The notes under the pieces were generated by a model. The model was not told the origin of the DNA. It made no database searches and worked only from the letters and a program-made list of their open reading frames with translations. A DNA stretch of 64,000 nt from Caldilineales bacterium. Lineage in GTDB: Bacteria > Chloroflexota > Anaerolineae > J102. Position numbers and translations under genes: made by a program. The stretch spans positions 56,960 to 120,959 of the forward strand of contig JAIBAP010000008.1 in assembly GCA_019695115.1 (NCBI GenBank), in the 5' to 3' direction. Shown piece by piece: positions 19,928-27,515 of this stretch (within the stretch, counting starts at the first letter, position 1; each line of letters begins with the position of its first letter).

Positions 19928-20542
19928 ATGTCCACGATCACCACCCTGCCCACACCGGCTCCCCGTTCTCACCCCGCCGCCATGCCCCCCCTGCCCGAGG
20001 CCGTGGCCGCGGCTCGCGCCCTGGTCGGGCAGGATAAGCCCGCCGGCCTGGCTGCGCTCGACCGCCTGTTCCGGCAAGGCGCGCCGCCCTCGCCCGCCCT
20101 GAACCAACGACTCCGCGGCTCGCTGTTGGCGCTCGACATCGCCCCTGGCCTCACCTGGCTTGCCCAGGCCATCACCGCCCGCTGGCTGCCGTGGCAGGGC
20201 AAAACGTTCGACGCTGAAAAGCAGAGCGGCGACAACATCTTCAGCCGCGATTCACTCCGGCTGGCCCACCTCTACTGGCCCGGCTACACCGGCTACACCG
20301 ACGACGGCCCCGCCGCCTACCGCGCCTTCCGCTTCCGCACCTACGTCGCGCCCGGCCTGGCCGACCCCGACCGTCAGGTGCTCAAGATCGATTACGACCT
20401 GCCCGAAAACCCCGCCGCCAGCATCCGCCGTGTGCTGGACGAGTTGGTGCAGATCGACGCTGGTCTCTACCTGGGCAAGGCGCATCTGCACTGGTGGTGG
20501 GGGAAGTGGCAGAGGGTGGCGTTTTTTGCATTGCAGATATGA
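19928..20542 (+). CDS. Hypothetical protein
   Basis: A 204-residue soluble protein I do not recognise. There is no signal peptide or membrane helix. The N-terminal 30 residues are Pro/Ala-rich. The most distinctive stretches are LPWQGKTFDAEKQSGDNIFS and LKIDYDLPENPAASIRRVLDE, and a Trp-rich C-terminus HLHWWWGKWQRVAFFALQ; the beta-rich pattern would suit a small ligand-binding barrel. Codon use looks like its neighbours. It lies between DUF2085 and murJ with a 59-base gap, possibly transcribed with DUF2085. Confidence 0.5.
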   Translation: MSTITTLPTPAPRSHPAAMPPLPEAVAAARALVGQDKPAGLAALDRLFRQGAPPSPALNQRLRGSLLALDIAPGLTWLAQAITARWLPWQGKTFDAEKQSGDNIFSRDSLRLAHLYWPGYTGYTDDGPAAYRAFRFRTYVAPGLADPDRQVLKIDYDLPENPAASIRRVLDELVQIDAGLYLGKAHLHWWWGKWQRVAFFALQI

Positions 20543-20545
20543 TCG

Positions 20546-20617
20546 TGCGGAGTGAGCACGCCCACGTGCGAGCGGACGCCTTCCACGCCGTTCGCATCTG
20601 GGGATGCTCACTCCGCA
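20546..20617. repeat. Inverted repeat between the hypothetical gene and murJ
   Basis: Perfect 13-base arms TGCGGAGTGAGCA (20546-20558) and TGCTCACTCCGCA (20605-20617) enclose 46 bases. No T-run follows. It begins 4 bases after the upstream stop and ends 27 bases before the murJ start; it could be a dispersed element or a structured leader. Confidence 0.6.
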
Positions 20618-20644
20618 AAGTCGAACATTTCCCGCGGAGGCAAG

Positions 20645-22192
20645 ATGGCAGCCAGTGCAACAACATTCGACCAGATCGCAAACGACAAAAAACCCCGGCT
20701 GCGGCTGGGCGGCTACACCGCCCTGGCCGAAAGCGCCTGGATGGGCTTCGCCCTGGCCACAGAGGTGGCCGAACAAGTCTGGACGGCCCCCGGCGCCCTG
20801 CTGCGCCAGGGCCGCACCCGCATCGCCCGGCGACCACACCTGCGCCTGCGCGGACTGAGCCAACGCGAATTCAGCATCGCCGAGGCCAGCTTCATCCTCA
20901 TGGCCTCATTCTTCCTTTCGGCGGCGATGGGGGCGGTGCGACAGGTCTTGTTCAACGCCCAGTTCGGGGTCAGCATGGAGGCCAACGCCTACTATGCCGC
21001 CTTCCGTCTGCCCGACACCCTCTTCAGCCTCATCGCCGGCGGCGCCCTCTCCAGCGCCCTCATCCCCGTCCTCCTCAGCACCCGCCAGAAAGACGGCGAA
21101 AGCGCCGGCTGGCGGCTGGTGAGCCTGGTCTTCACCGCCCTCCTGGCCGCGTTTGCCGTCCTCATCCTTCTGGTTGAGCTATTCACACCCTTCTTCGTCA
21201 GCAAGATCCTCGCCCCCGGCTTCGACGCCGAGACCGCCGCCCTGACCGTCACCCTGACCCGGATCATGCTCATCCAGCCGCTCATCCTGGCAGCGGCGAG
21301 CGTGGCCACGGCCGTCCTGAACAGCAGCAATCGCTTCTTTCCCACGGCGCTTTCGGTCATCAGCCACAATGTCGCCCTCATCATCGGCATCCTGCTCATC
21401 CCTTTCCTACCGGGGCTGGGCATCTACGGCCCCACCTTTGGCGTCATCGGCGGCGCCATCCTGCAGGTGATCATCCTGGCGCCGGGGTTGGCGGGCGGGG
21501 CCGGGCGGCTGGGGTTGGCTTTCGGGCTGGGTGATCAGGGGCTGCGCGAGGTCATCCGCCTGCTCATCCCCAACGGCCTCTCGGTCAGCGTCAACTATGC
21601 TGGCTTCATCGTCGACACCTCGTTTGCCACACGGGCGCGCGAGGCCGCCGGGCTGGCCGCCATCTACAACGCCTTCTTGCTGGTGGGGCTGCCCATCGCC
21701 CTCCTGGGGCAAGCCGTCGGCCAGGCCGCCTTCCCCCGGCTCACGGCCCAGGCCGAGAACGCCGAATGGCAGCCGATGCGCCGAACCTTGTTCCGCACCC
21801 TGGCCGCCGTCATCGGCCTGGCCATCCCCGCCATCGCCGCCCTCATCCTGCTGGGCCGGCCCACCATCCGCATCCTCTTCGAACACGGCGAGTACAATGC
21901 CGTCGCCGGCGACCTGACCTATCTCATCCTCGTCGTCTATGCCGTCGCCCTGCCGTCCTATGTCATCACCGAAGTCGTCACCCGCGGCCTCATCGCCCTG
22001 CGCGACACACGCACGCCCTTGCTGACCAACACCGCCCAATTGATCGGCCGGCCGATCATCATCCTCCTGCTCATTGGCCGCCTGGGCGTCGTCGCCATCC
22101 CGGCCGCCTTCGCCATCACCGCCACCCTGGAGACCCTCACCCTCACCATCGTCCTCCTGAGCAAACTGCGACGACGGCTGGCGATGCTATAA
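20645..22192 (+). CDS. murJ: Lipid II flippase MurJ (MviN family)
   Basis: A 515-residue membrane protein of the MOP superfamily that flips lipid II across the membrane for peptidoglycan synthesis. A cytoplasmic N-terminal extension of about 75 residues is followed by 13-14 hydrophobic helices. The family signature is clear in FFLSAAMGAVRQVLFNAQFG and ANAYYAAFRLPDTLFSLIAGG. The frame is open to 20552, but ATG 20645 follows GGAGG at normal spacing, so it is the start. The long N-terminal extension is not usual for MurJ. The next gene begins 7 bases after the stop. Confidence 0.92.
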   Translation: MAASATTFDQIANDKKPRLRLGGYTALAESAWMGFALATEVAEQVWTAPGALLRQGRTRIARRPHLRLRGLSQREFSIAEASFILMASFFLSAAMGAVRQVLFNAQFGVSMEANAYYAAFRLPDTLFSLIAGGALSSALIPVLLSTRQKDGESAGWRLVSLVFTALLAAFAVLILLVELFTPFFVSKILAPGFDAETAALTVTLTRIMLIQPLILAAASVATAVLNSSNRFFPTALSVISHNVALIIGILLIPFLPGLGIYGPTFGVIGGAILQVIILAPGLAGGAGRLGLAFGLGDQGLREVIRLLIPNGLSVSVNYAGFIVDTSFATRAREAAGLAAIYNAFLLVGLPIALLGQAVGQAAFPRLTAQAENAEWQPMRRTLFRTLAAVIGLAIPAIAALILLGRPTIRILFEHGEYNAVAGDLTYLILVVYAVALPSYVITEVVTRGLIALRDTRTPLLTNTAQLIGRPIIILLLIGRLGVVAIPAAFAITATLETLTLTIVLLSKLRRRLAML

Positions 22193-22199
22193 TCGCCCC

Positions 22200-23003
22200 A
22201 TGACCGCCGCCCACCGCCCTCAGCCCGACGCCCTTGCCCAGACCCTGCACCGCCTGCCGCCCCACCCAGGCGACGCCGGCGGCATGGCCGAGCGAATCGG
22301 GCTATGGCAACAAGGCGGCCGGCTGACCATCGGCCTGGACACCTCGCTCGCCGACCTGGCCCACAGCAGCCTCATCCGGGCCGGGGCCGTCTGCCTGGCC
22401 GAGGCCGCCCGCTTCGACCAAAGCCGCGGCGAGATCAGCCTGGCTGCCAGCCTGCGCCCCGATCACGCGCCCGCCTCTGGCCTGGCCCTGGCGCTGGTGG
22501 CCCTGGCCGCCGAGATCGAAATCGCCCGACGCCAGCCCGACCAGACCGTGGCTCGCTCCTGGCAGCCGATCTCGACCTTCCTGGCCAACCCGCCCCCGCC
22601 GCCCTCCCTGCCCCTGGCGGTGCAGATGGCGGCAGGCGAGGACATTCGCGGCAGCGCCTTCGTCCCGGCGCCGGCCGTGCGCGGGGCCTCGGCCACACTC
22701 CGGGCCGCCGCCGTCGCTCTCGGCCTGGCTGCGGACGGTACAGTGGCCACCGCCGCTATCGCCCTGCTGCCCCTCTCTGGCCCTCTCTTTGCCGTCGAGA
22801 CCGCATCGCTGCTGGTCGGCCACCCGATCGACCCCGACCGCCTGGCCGCCGCCGCCCGGCAGGCGCAGATCGACGCCCAGGCCCGCCTGGGGCCGGCCCT
22901 TGCCCCGCCTGCTTTCCCCATCCAGGTGGCCGCCCATCTCGTGCGCAAGGCCCTCGACCGGGCGGCCGCTCGCTGCCTGGCCCGGTTGGAGGCCGGGGCC
23001 TAG
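22200..23003 (+). CDS. CoxM/XdhB-like FAD-binding protein, divergent
   Basis: A 267-residue Ala-rich protein. The C-terminal 110 residues resemble the flavoprotein C-terminal domain of molybdenum hydroxylases: ATLRAAAVALGLAADGTVAT, IALLPLSGPLFAVETASLL then VGHPIDPDRLAAAARQAQID and PIQVAAHLVRKALDRA. The N-terminal half lacks a clear FAD-binding motif, so FAD binding is uncertain. If correct it would be the medium (FAD) subunit that passes electrons from a hydroxylase to NAD or another carrier. It follows murJ by 7 bases and precedes a MoaD-like gene by 2 bases. The large subunit at 61632 is a possible partner. Confidence 0.5.
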   Translation: MTAAHRPQPDALAQTLHRLPPHPGDAGGMAERIGLWQQGGRLTIGLDTSLADLAHSSLIRAGAVCLAEAARFDQSRGEISLAASLRPDHAPASGLALALVALAAEIEIARRQPDQTVARSWQPISTFLANPPPPPSLPLAVQMAAGEDIRGSAFVPAPAVRGASATLRAAAVALGLAADGTVATAAIALLPLSGPLFAVETASLLVGHPIDPDRLAAAARQAQIDAQARLGPALAPPAFPIQVAAHLVRKALDRAAARCLARLEAGA

Positions 23004-23005
23004 CC

Positions 23006-23311
23006 ATGTCGCCGGCGCCGACCCTCACCGTCACCGTGCGCGCGGGCGAGCCGCTGTGGCGGGCCTTTGGGCAACACCGGATCAGTCTCGACCTGCCCGC
23101 CCCCGCCACCCTCGCCGATCTGTTGGCTGCCCTGGCCGCGACCTATCCCGATTTTGGCAGCCGCTACCGGGGCGACGACCTGGGCCATCGCCATCCCTAC
23201 CGGCTGTTCGTCAACCACCGCCAGATTGCGGACGAGGAGATGGCCCGGCATCCGCTGCACGATGGCGACCTGGTGCACATCGTCATCCCGGTTTCAGGAG
23301 GCCGGGGATGA
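23006..23311 (+). CDS. MoaD/ThiS-family ubiquitin-like sulfur carrier
   Basis: A 101-residue beta-grasp protein. It begins with a beta hairpin (LTVTVRAGEPLWRAFGQHRI), has the helix LADLLAALAATYPDF, and ends DLVHIVIPVSGGRG. MoaD and ThiS proteins carry a C-terminal Gly-Gly that is adenylated and thiocarboxylated to give sulfur to molybdopterin or thiazole; here Gly-Gly is followed by Arg-Gly, so the tail would need trimming or the role may differ. The neighbouring CoxM-like gene favours the molybdopterin side. Its stop overlaps the next start (ATGA at 23308). Confidence 0.7.
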   Translation: MSPAPTLTVTVRAGEPLWRAFGQHRISLDLPAPATLADLLAALAATYPDFGSRYRGDDLGHRHPYRLFVNHRQIADEEMARHPLHDGDLVHIVIPVSGGRG

Positions 23312-23895
23312 CCGTCTTGCCGCCTGCCTTCTATGCTCGCCCGCCCGTGCTGGTTGCTCCTGACCTTTTGGGCTGCCTGCTGGTGCGAGAATGCGATGGC
23401 GAGCGACTGGCGGGGCGCATCGTCGAGGTGGAAGCCTATTGGGGGGCCAAAGACGCCGCCTCGCACGCTTATCGCGGCCCCACCGACCGCAATCGGGTGA
23501 TGTTCGGGCCGGCGGGGCGGGCCTATGTCTACTTCATCTACGGGATGCACTTCTGCCTGAACGCCGTCACCGGGCAGGAAGGGGAGGCATCGGCCGTGCT
23601 CATCCGGGCGCTGGAGCCGATCTCAGGCATCGAAACGATGCAAAAACAGCGGGGACAGCAGGCGGTGCGGGCGCTGTGCAACGGGCCGGGCAAGCTCTGC
23701 CAGGCGCTGGCCATCGACCGGGCGCTGAACGGCCACGACCTGACGTTGGGGACAGGACTCTGGCTGGAATCCGGCTCGCCGCCGGCCGAGGGCATCAGCG
23801 CCGGCCCGCGCGTGGGTGTGCGCGGGGACGCCGCCGCCCTCGCCGCCCCCTGGCGCTTCTGGTTGGCGGGGAATGCCCATGTCTCGCGGGTGTGA
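23308..23895 (+). CDS. DNA-3-methyladenine glycosylase (AAG/MPG family)
   Basis: A 195-residue base-excision repair enzyme removing alkylated purines. Family motifs are present: VAPDLLGCLLVRE, RIVEVEAYWGAKDAASHAYR with the catalytic Glu, FGPAGRAYVYFIYGMHFCLN, LCNGPGKLCQALAID and ISAGPRVGV. The length is normal for the bacterial AAG family. It overlaps the MoaD-like stop by 4 bases, so it is translated in the same operon, although no functional link is obvious. Confidence 0.93.
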   Translation: MTVLPPAFYARPPVLVAPDLLGCLLVRECDGERLAGRIVEVEAYWGAKDAASHAYRGPTDRNRVMFGPAGRAYVYFIYGMHFCLNAVTGQEGEASAVLIRALEPISGIETMQKQRGQQAVRALCNGPGKLCQALAIDRALNGHDLTLGTGLWLESGSPPAEGISAGPRVGVRGDAAALAAPWRFWLAGNAHVSRV

Positions 23896-23905
23896 GGTGC
23901 GGGCC

Positions 23906-25159
23906 TCATCCAGTCAGCAACGGCCAGGGGATGGCCACGATTCGCTCATCCAAACGCCGGATCTCACGCCCGCCGTGCAACAAAACGCCGCCGACCGCTT
24001 CAGGGTGATGGCCCAGGAATTTGCTCAACCCTGCCGCGTGCCGGTAGCCGGGGGCATCGGTCATCTTGACCTCGATACCCACCAGGCGGCGGCCATGCTC
24101 GACCACGAAATCTACTTCGTCGCCGGTCTGCGTCCGCCAGAAGTGCAGCCGGCCGCGAGGCATCAGCAAACCGCAACTTACACGCAAATGTTGGTAAATC
24201 AGAGTCTCGAAGAAGGCGCCCAACTCGCGGGCGCGAGTCAGCTCATCGAGGTGGTAATAGCCTGCCAGGAAGACCGCCAGACCCACATCCGCCCAAAAAA
24301 CGCGCGGTGATTTCAGCAGCCTGGTTGTATGGCTGCCCGCATACGTCGGCACACGCTCGAACAGGTGTGTGGCCTCCAGCAAGTTCAGATAGCGATGAAT
24401 CGTTGGTTGCGCGAGACTGGCGTCGCGCGCCAAATCCGATTGGTTGAGCAACTGCCCGGCTCGCAACGCCAATAACACCATGACCCGACGAAAGTCTACC
24501 AGCGATTCGATCTGCGACATCTGACGCAGGTCGCGCTCAAGATAGGTGGCCACATAGCCTTCCCACCAGCGCAGATAATCCGCCTGAGCGGTCAGGCTCA
24601 ACAAGGCAGGCATGAAGCCGCGCAGCATGAGCGGCAAGGGATCAGAGGGTAATTCTGCCAGTATAGCCTCTTCGGGCCAGCGACCGGCCAGAATATCCGC
24701 CAGAAGCGCCGGTGGCTGTTGCATGTTGATCTCGCCCAATGTCAGAGGGTCGAGCGTCAGATAGACGGCGCGCCCAGCCAGGCTCTCGCTCACCTTCCCC
24801 ATCAGCAGCAGGTTGGCCGACCCGGATAGGATGAACCGATAGCGACCCGGATTCTCATCTACCGCGCGCTTGATTGCCGGTAGCAGTTCGGGCGCTTTCT
24901 GCACTTCATCGAGGATGACCTCGTGCGCGCCCGCCCACAGGCTGGCAGGATTCTCTCGCACTTGCCGTAGCGCGTCGAAGTCGTCCATGGTGTGATAGCG
25001 CCAGCCACTGAACGGCTCCGCTCTCCTGAGCAGAGTGCTTTTGCCAACCTGCCGCGCCCCTGTCAGCACCACAACAGGGTGCGCCTCGCACGCAGCCTGT
25101 AGCTGAGGCGTCAGCCATCGACGATAATATAGCAATGCCTCTGAATGAAAGTTATTCAT
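23906..25159 (-). CDS. AAA ATPase with DUF4143 domain
   Basis: A 417-residue protein of the same family as that at 11336 but distant from it. Walker A is GARQVGKST (34-42) and Walker B EVILDEVQKAPELL (80-93). A sensor-like FILSGSANLLLMGKV follows. The helix-turn-helix-like segment is QSDLARDASLAQPTIHRYL, and the C-terminal nuclease-like domain has DEVDFVVEHGRRLVGIEVKM. It is intact and ends in LLHGGREIRRLDERIVAIPW; the remnant at 545-731 is a decayed close relative of it. It converges on the glycosylase gene with a 10-base gap. Confidence 0.88.
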   Translation of the reverse strand: MNNFHSEALLYYRRWLTPQLQAACEAHPVVVLTGARQVGKSTLLRRAEPFSGWRYHTMDDFDALRQVRENPASLWAGAHEVILDEVQKAPELLPAIKRAVDENPGRYRFILSGSANLLLMGKVSESLAGRAVYLTLDPLTLGEINMQQPPALLADILAGRWPEEAILAELPSDPLPLMLRGFMPALLSLTAQADYLRWWEGYVATYLERDLRQMSQIESLVDFRRVMVLLALRAGQLLNQSDLARDASLAQPTIHRYLNLLEATHLFERVPTYAGSHTTRLLKSPRVFWADVGLAVFLAGYYHLDELTRARELGAFFETLIYQHLRVSCGLLMPRGRLHFWRTQTGDEVDFVVEHGRRLVGIEVKMTDAPGYRHAAGLSKFLGHHPEAVGGVLLHGGREIRRLDERIVAIPWPLLTG

Positions 25160-25222
25160 GGCGTGAATGATAATTCAACGCCATGATCCCCGTCAAGCTC
25201 TCACCTCGTTCTTTCCCCTCTC

Positions 25223-25267
25223 ACCATTCCGCAAGGGTGGCCATTGCAGCCATCCTTGCGGAATGGT
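25223..25267. repeat. Inverted repeat, probable terminator-like element
   Basis: Perfect 14-base arms ACCATTCCGCAAGG (25223-25236) and CCTTGCGGAATGGT (25254-25267) enclose 17 bases. It lies between the end of the oxoamine synthase gene (25280, minus) and the start of the DUF4143 gene (25159, minus). No T-run is seen; it may end transcription or be a dispersed repeat. Confidence 0.6.
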
Positions 25268-25279
25268 CATGGAGCACCT

Positions 25280-26590
25280 TCAGATCACCCCAACTTCCTT
25301 GCCTGCGGCTTCGAACACACCCAGGGCGAAGTCGATATCGGCGGCGGTGTGGGCCACGGTCACGTTGGCGCGCAGACGGCTTTCGCCCGGCGCCACCGCC
25401 GGCGACAACACCGGCAGCACAAAGATGCCGTGATCCTGGCAATACTTGGTCATCAGCATGGCCCGGTCGTCGTCCCAGGTCATGATCGGCACAATCGGCG
25501 TCACACTCACGCCGGTGTCGAAGCCCAGAGCCTTCAGCCCGCACAGGAACTGCTCGACATTGCGCTGCAAGATGCGGTTACGCTCGACGCCTTCCCTCTC
25601 CAGCACCTCGAAACCGGCCTTGCAGGCGGCAGCCACCGCCGGCGGCAGCGCCGCCGAAAAGACAAAACCGCGGGCCGAGTGCTTGAGGAACAGGATCAGG
25701 TCGGCATCGCCGGTGATATAGCCGCCGATGCCGGGGATGGTCTTACTCAGTGTGCCCATCTTCACATCGATGGCGCCCGGCAGGTTGAAATACTCCTCGA
25801 TGCCGTGCCCGGTGGCGCCCAACACGCCCAGGCTGTGGGCTTCATCCACCATCAGGCGGGCGTCGTACTTGCGGCAGAGTTCGACCGCGTCGGGCAGGTT
25901 GAAGATGTCGCCGTCCATGCTGAAGACGGCGTCGGCCACCACCAACTTGCCGGCCTTGGCCGGCGCCATCGCCAACCGCCGTTCCAGGTCGGCCATGTCG
26001 TTGTGCCGATAACGCACGAACTCGCCGCGCGCCAGTTGGCAGCCATCGACAATGCTGGCATGGTTCCACTTGTCCGAAATGACATAGTCGCCCTTGCCGA
26101 TGAGCGTGGAGATGGTGGCCAGGTTGGTCACATAACCCGACGAGTAGACGATGGCGGCATCGCGGCCATGAAAACGGGAGATGGCGTCTTCCAGTTCCAG
26201 GTGCAGGTCGAGCGTCCCGCCCAGCAGCCGCACGCCGTGCGTGCCAGCGCCGTAGCGTTCGACCGCGGCCATGGCGGCCGCTTCGATGGTGGGATGCTGG
26301 ATCAGGCCCAGATAGCTGTAGGTGGCGAACATCAGCTTGCGTTGGCCGTTGACCTCGACCCAGGCGCCCTCCAGCCGGCTCACCGGCTGCTGGTAGTAAT
26401 AGGCTTCCAGTCCTTTGGCCCAGGCCACACGCTCCAGGGTTTCGTCGATCTTCCATTGCAGGCCATCGCGCAGCCGACCTGCCGATCCGTGGCGCGAATG
26501 GCCGTTGGCAGGGGGCGGTGCGGTAAAGCCCTCCATTTTCGTCGCTTCCAGGATGGAAACGCCTTCCTCGAGAAGTGCCTCTTGAAACAT
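25280..26590 (-). CDS. Alpha-oxoamine synthase (KBL/BioF/SPT-like), PLP-dependent
   Basis: A 436-residue PLP enzyme that condenses an amino acid with an acyl-CoA and releases CO2. Family motifs: YSYLGLIQHPTIEAAAMAA, GTHGVRLLGGTLDLHLELE, VDEAHSLGVLG (PLP-ring Asp and His) and GTLSKTIPGIGGYI with the PLP Lys at about residue 290. The N-terminal 45 residues extend beyond standard KBL and BioF. Glycine C-acetyltransferase, 8-amino-7-oxononanoate synthase or a serine palmitoyltransferase-like enzyme are all possible; no biotin or threonine genes are near. AAGGAGAAA upstream is a good ribosome site. Confidence 0.88.
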   Translation of the reverse strand: MFQEALLEEGVSILEATKMEGFTAPPPANGHSRHGSAGRLRDGLQWKIDETLERVAWAKGLEAYYYQQPVSRLEGAWVEVNGQRKLMFATYSYLGLIQHPTIEAAAMAAVERYGAGTHGVRLLGGTLDLHLELEDAISRFHGRDAAIVYSSGYVTNLATISTLIGKGDYVISDKWNHASIVDGCQLARGEFVRYRHNDMADLERRLAMAPAKAGKLVVADAVFSMDGDIFNLPDAVELCRKYDARLMVDEAHSLGVLGATGHGIEEYFNLPGAIDVKMGTLSKTIPGIGGYITGDADLILFLKHSARGFVFSAALPPAVAAACKAGFEVLEREGVERNRILQRNVEQFLCGLKALGFDTGVSVTPIVPIMTWDDDRAMLMTKYCQDHGIFVLPVLSPAVAPGESRLRANVTVAHTAADIDFALGVFEAAGKEVGVI

Positions 26591-26661
26591 GGGAATTTCT
26601 CCTTATTAGAAAAAGCTGACTAACAGCATCAATTCCTTGATGATTGACCGACTTACTAGCA

Positions 26662-26750
26662 GTTCAGGTGCAACGCACTTTGAGTGGCTTCATGACCTGC
26701 ATGGTGCTGAAACCCGAGTCATTTACGCTCACGAAGTGCGTCACACCTCG
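26662..26750 (-). repeat. MITE-like element, copy 1 (about 89 bp)
   Basis: Ends GTTCAGGTGCAACGCACTT and GAAGTGCGTCACACCTC are imperfect inverted repeats of each other. The core (ATGACCTGCATGGTGCTGAA then ACCCGAGTCATT) also occurs, reverse-complemented and almost identical, at 59388-59461. It lies between the oxoamine synthase and HTH genes, both on the minus strand. No transposase is nearby. Confidence 0.7.
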
Positions 26751-26825
26751 AAGGTGAAAAACATAAGGCTTGAACATCACCGACGTTTTCTCACGCATCA
26801 CGCAACACGCAACACGGAACAAATT

Positions 26826-27335
26826 TCATGTCTCCGGCTCGAAAACATCACCATCAGCCGTCTCATCGGTGCTGCCTCGCGCCCACTCCTTCAGCCAGCG
26901 ATACGAGTATTTGCTCTTGCGCAGGGCCAGTCGCACCCCCTCACGGCTGATGCTTTCGACCCAGCCCTCCAGCGTCGCTGCCTTGACCAGCAGATCGAGC
27001 GTCCAGCCGGTGTCCGTCCAGCCGAAATCGCGCGGTTGGCGCTCACGCATCAGGGCGGCAAACTGGTCGCCAAGCGATGGCGAAATGGTTTCCGGCCGGC
27101 CAGGCGACAACGAACGGCCGAGAGCATCGAGGCCGCGCTCGTCGAAAGCCTTGATGCGCGCCCGCACCGTCGCCGACGACAACTCGAGCGTATCGGCGAT
27201 CTCCGGGACGCCGATCTCACTGGCCGAAAGCAGGATGATCTGCGCCCAGCGCGCCCGGATGACATCGTCACCATTGGCCAGGGTTTGCAGCAGTGTGCGT
27301 TCATCGGTGAGAAGAGGGCGTACATACAGAGACAT
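26826..27335 (-). CDS. Helix-turn-helix protein (IS630-type N-terminal HTH domain, stand-alone)
   Basis: A 169-residue protein with a homeodomain-like plus winged-helix tandem. Residues about 20-60 (RARWAQIILLSASEIGVPEI and LELSSATVRARIKAFDERG) resemble the DNA-binding part of IS630 transposases, followed by ALGRSLSPGRPETISP and a second winged helix. There is no DDE catalytic domain and no inverted repeats, so it is more likely a regulator than a transposon piece. ATG 27335 follows AAGGAC; the frame is open to 27452 but unlike the family. It diverges from the AGPS-like gene, with an AT-rich region (27380-27425) between. Confidence 0.68.
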   Translation of the reverse strand: MSLYVRPLLTDERTLLQTLANGDDVIRARWAQIILLSASEIGVPEIADTLELSSATVRARIKAFDERGLDALGRSLSPGRPETISPSLGDQFAALMRERQPRDFGWTDTGWTLDLLVKAATLEGWVESISREGVRLALRKSKYSYRWLKEWARGSTDETADGDVFEPET

Positions 27336-27515
27336 GACTCGAGCGTCCTTCGCTTGCGGACAGTGTAGTCGTTCCCGGCAGAAAGTGCAAATTCTTTTTT
27401 GGAAAGTGAAAAATCTTTTTTTGATGTCCGCGCGCATTGCCGTCTGCGCCAAAAAGGTGTATCATCGGTTACAGTAGTTTCCACCGCCACCCTCCTTTCG
27501 CACAGAGCCACGACC

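Noticed and set aside
23006..23311. Assigning the MoaD/ThiS-like protein as a certain molybdopterin synthase subunit
   Set aside because: The C-terminal Gly-Gly is followed by two residues and no MoaE or ThiG is adjacent.
26826..27335. IS630 transposase fragment
   Set aside because: Only the HTH part is present, complete with its own start and stop; there is no DDE domain or inverted ends.
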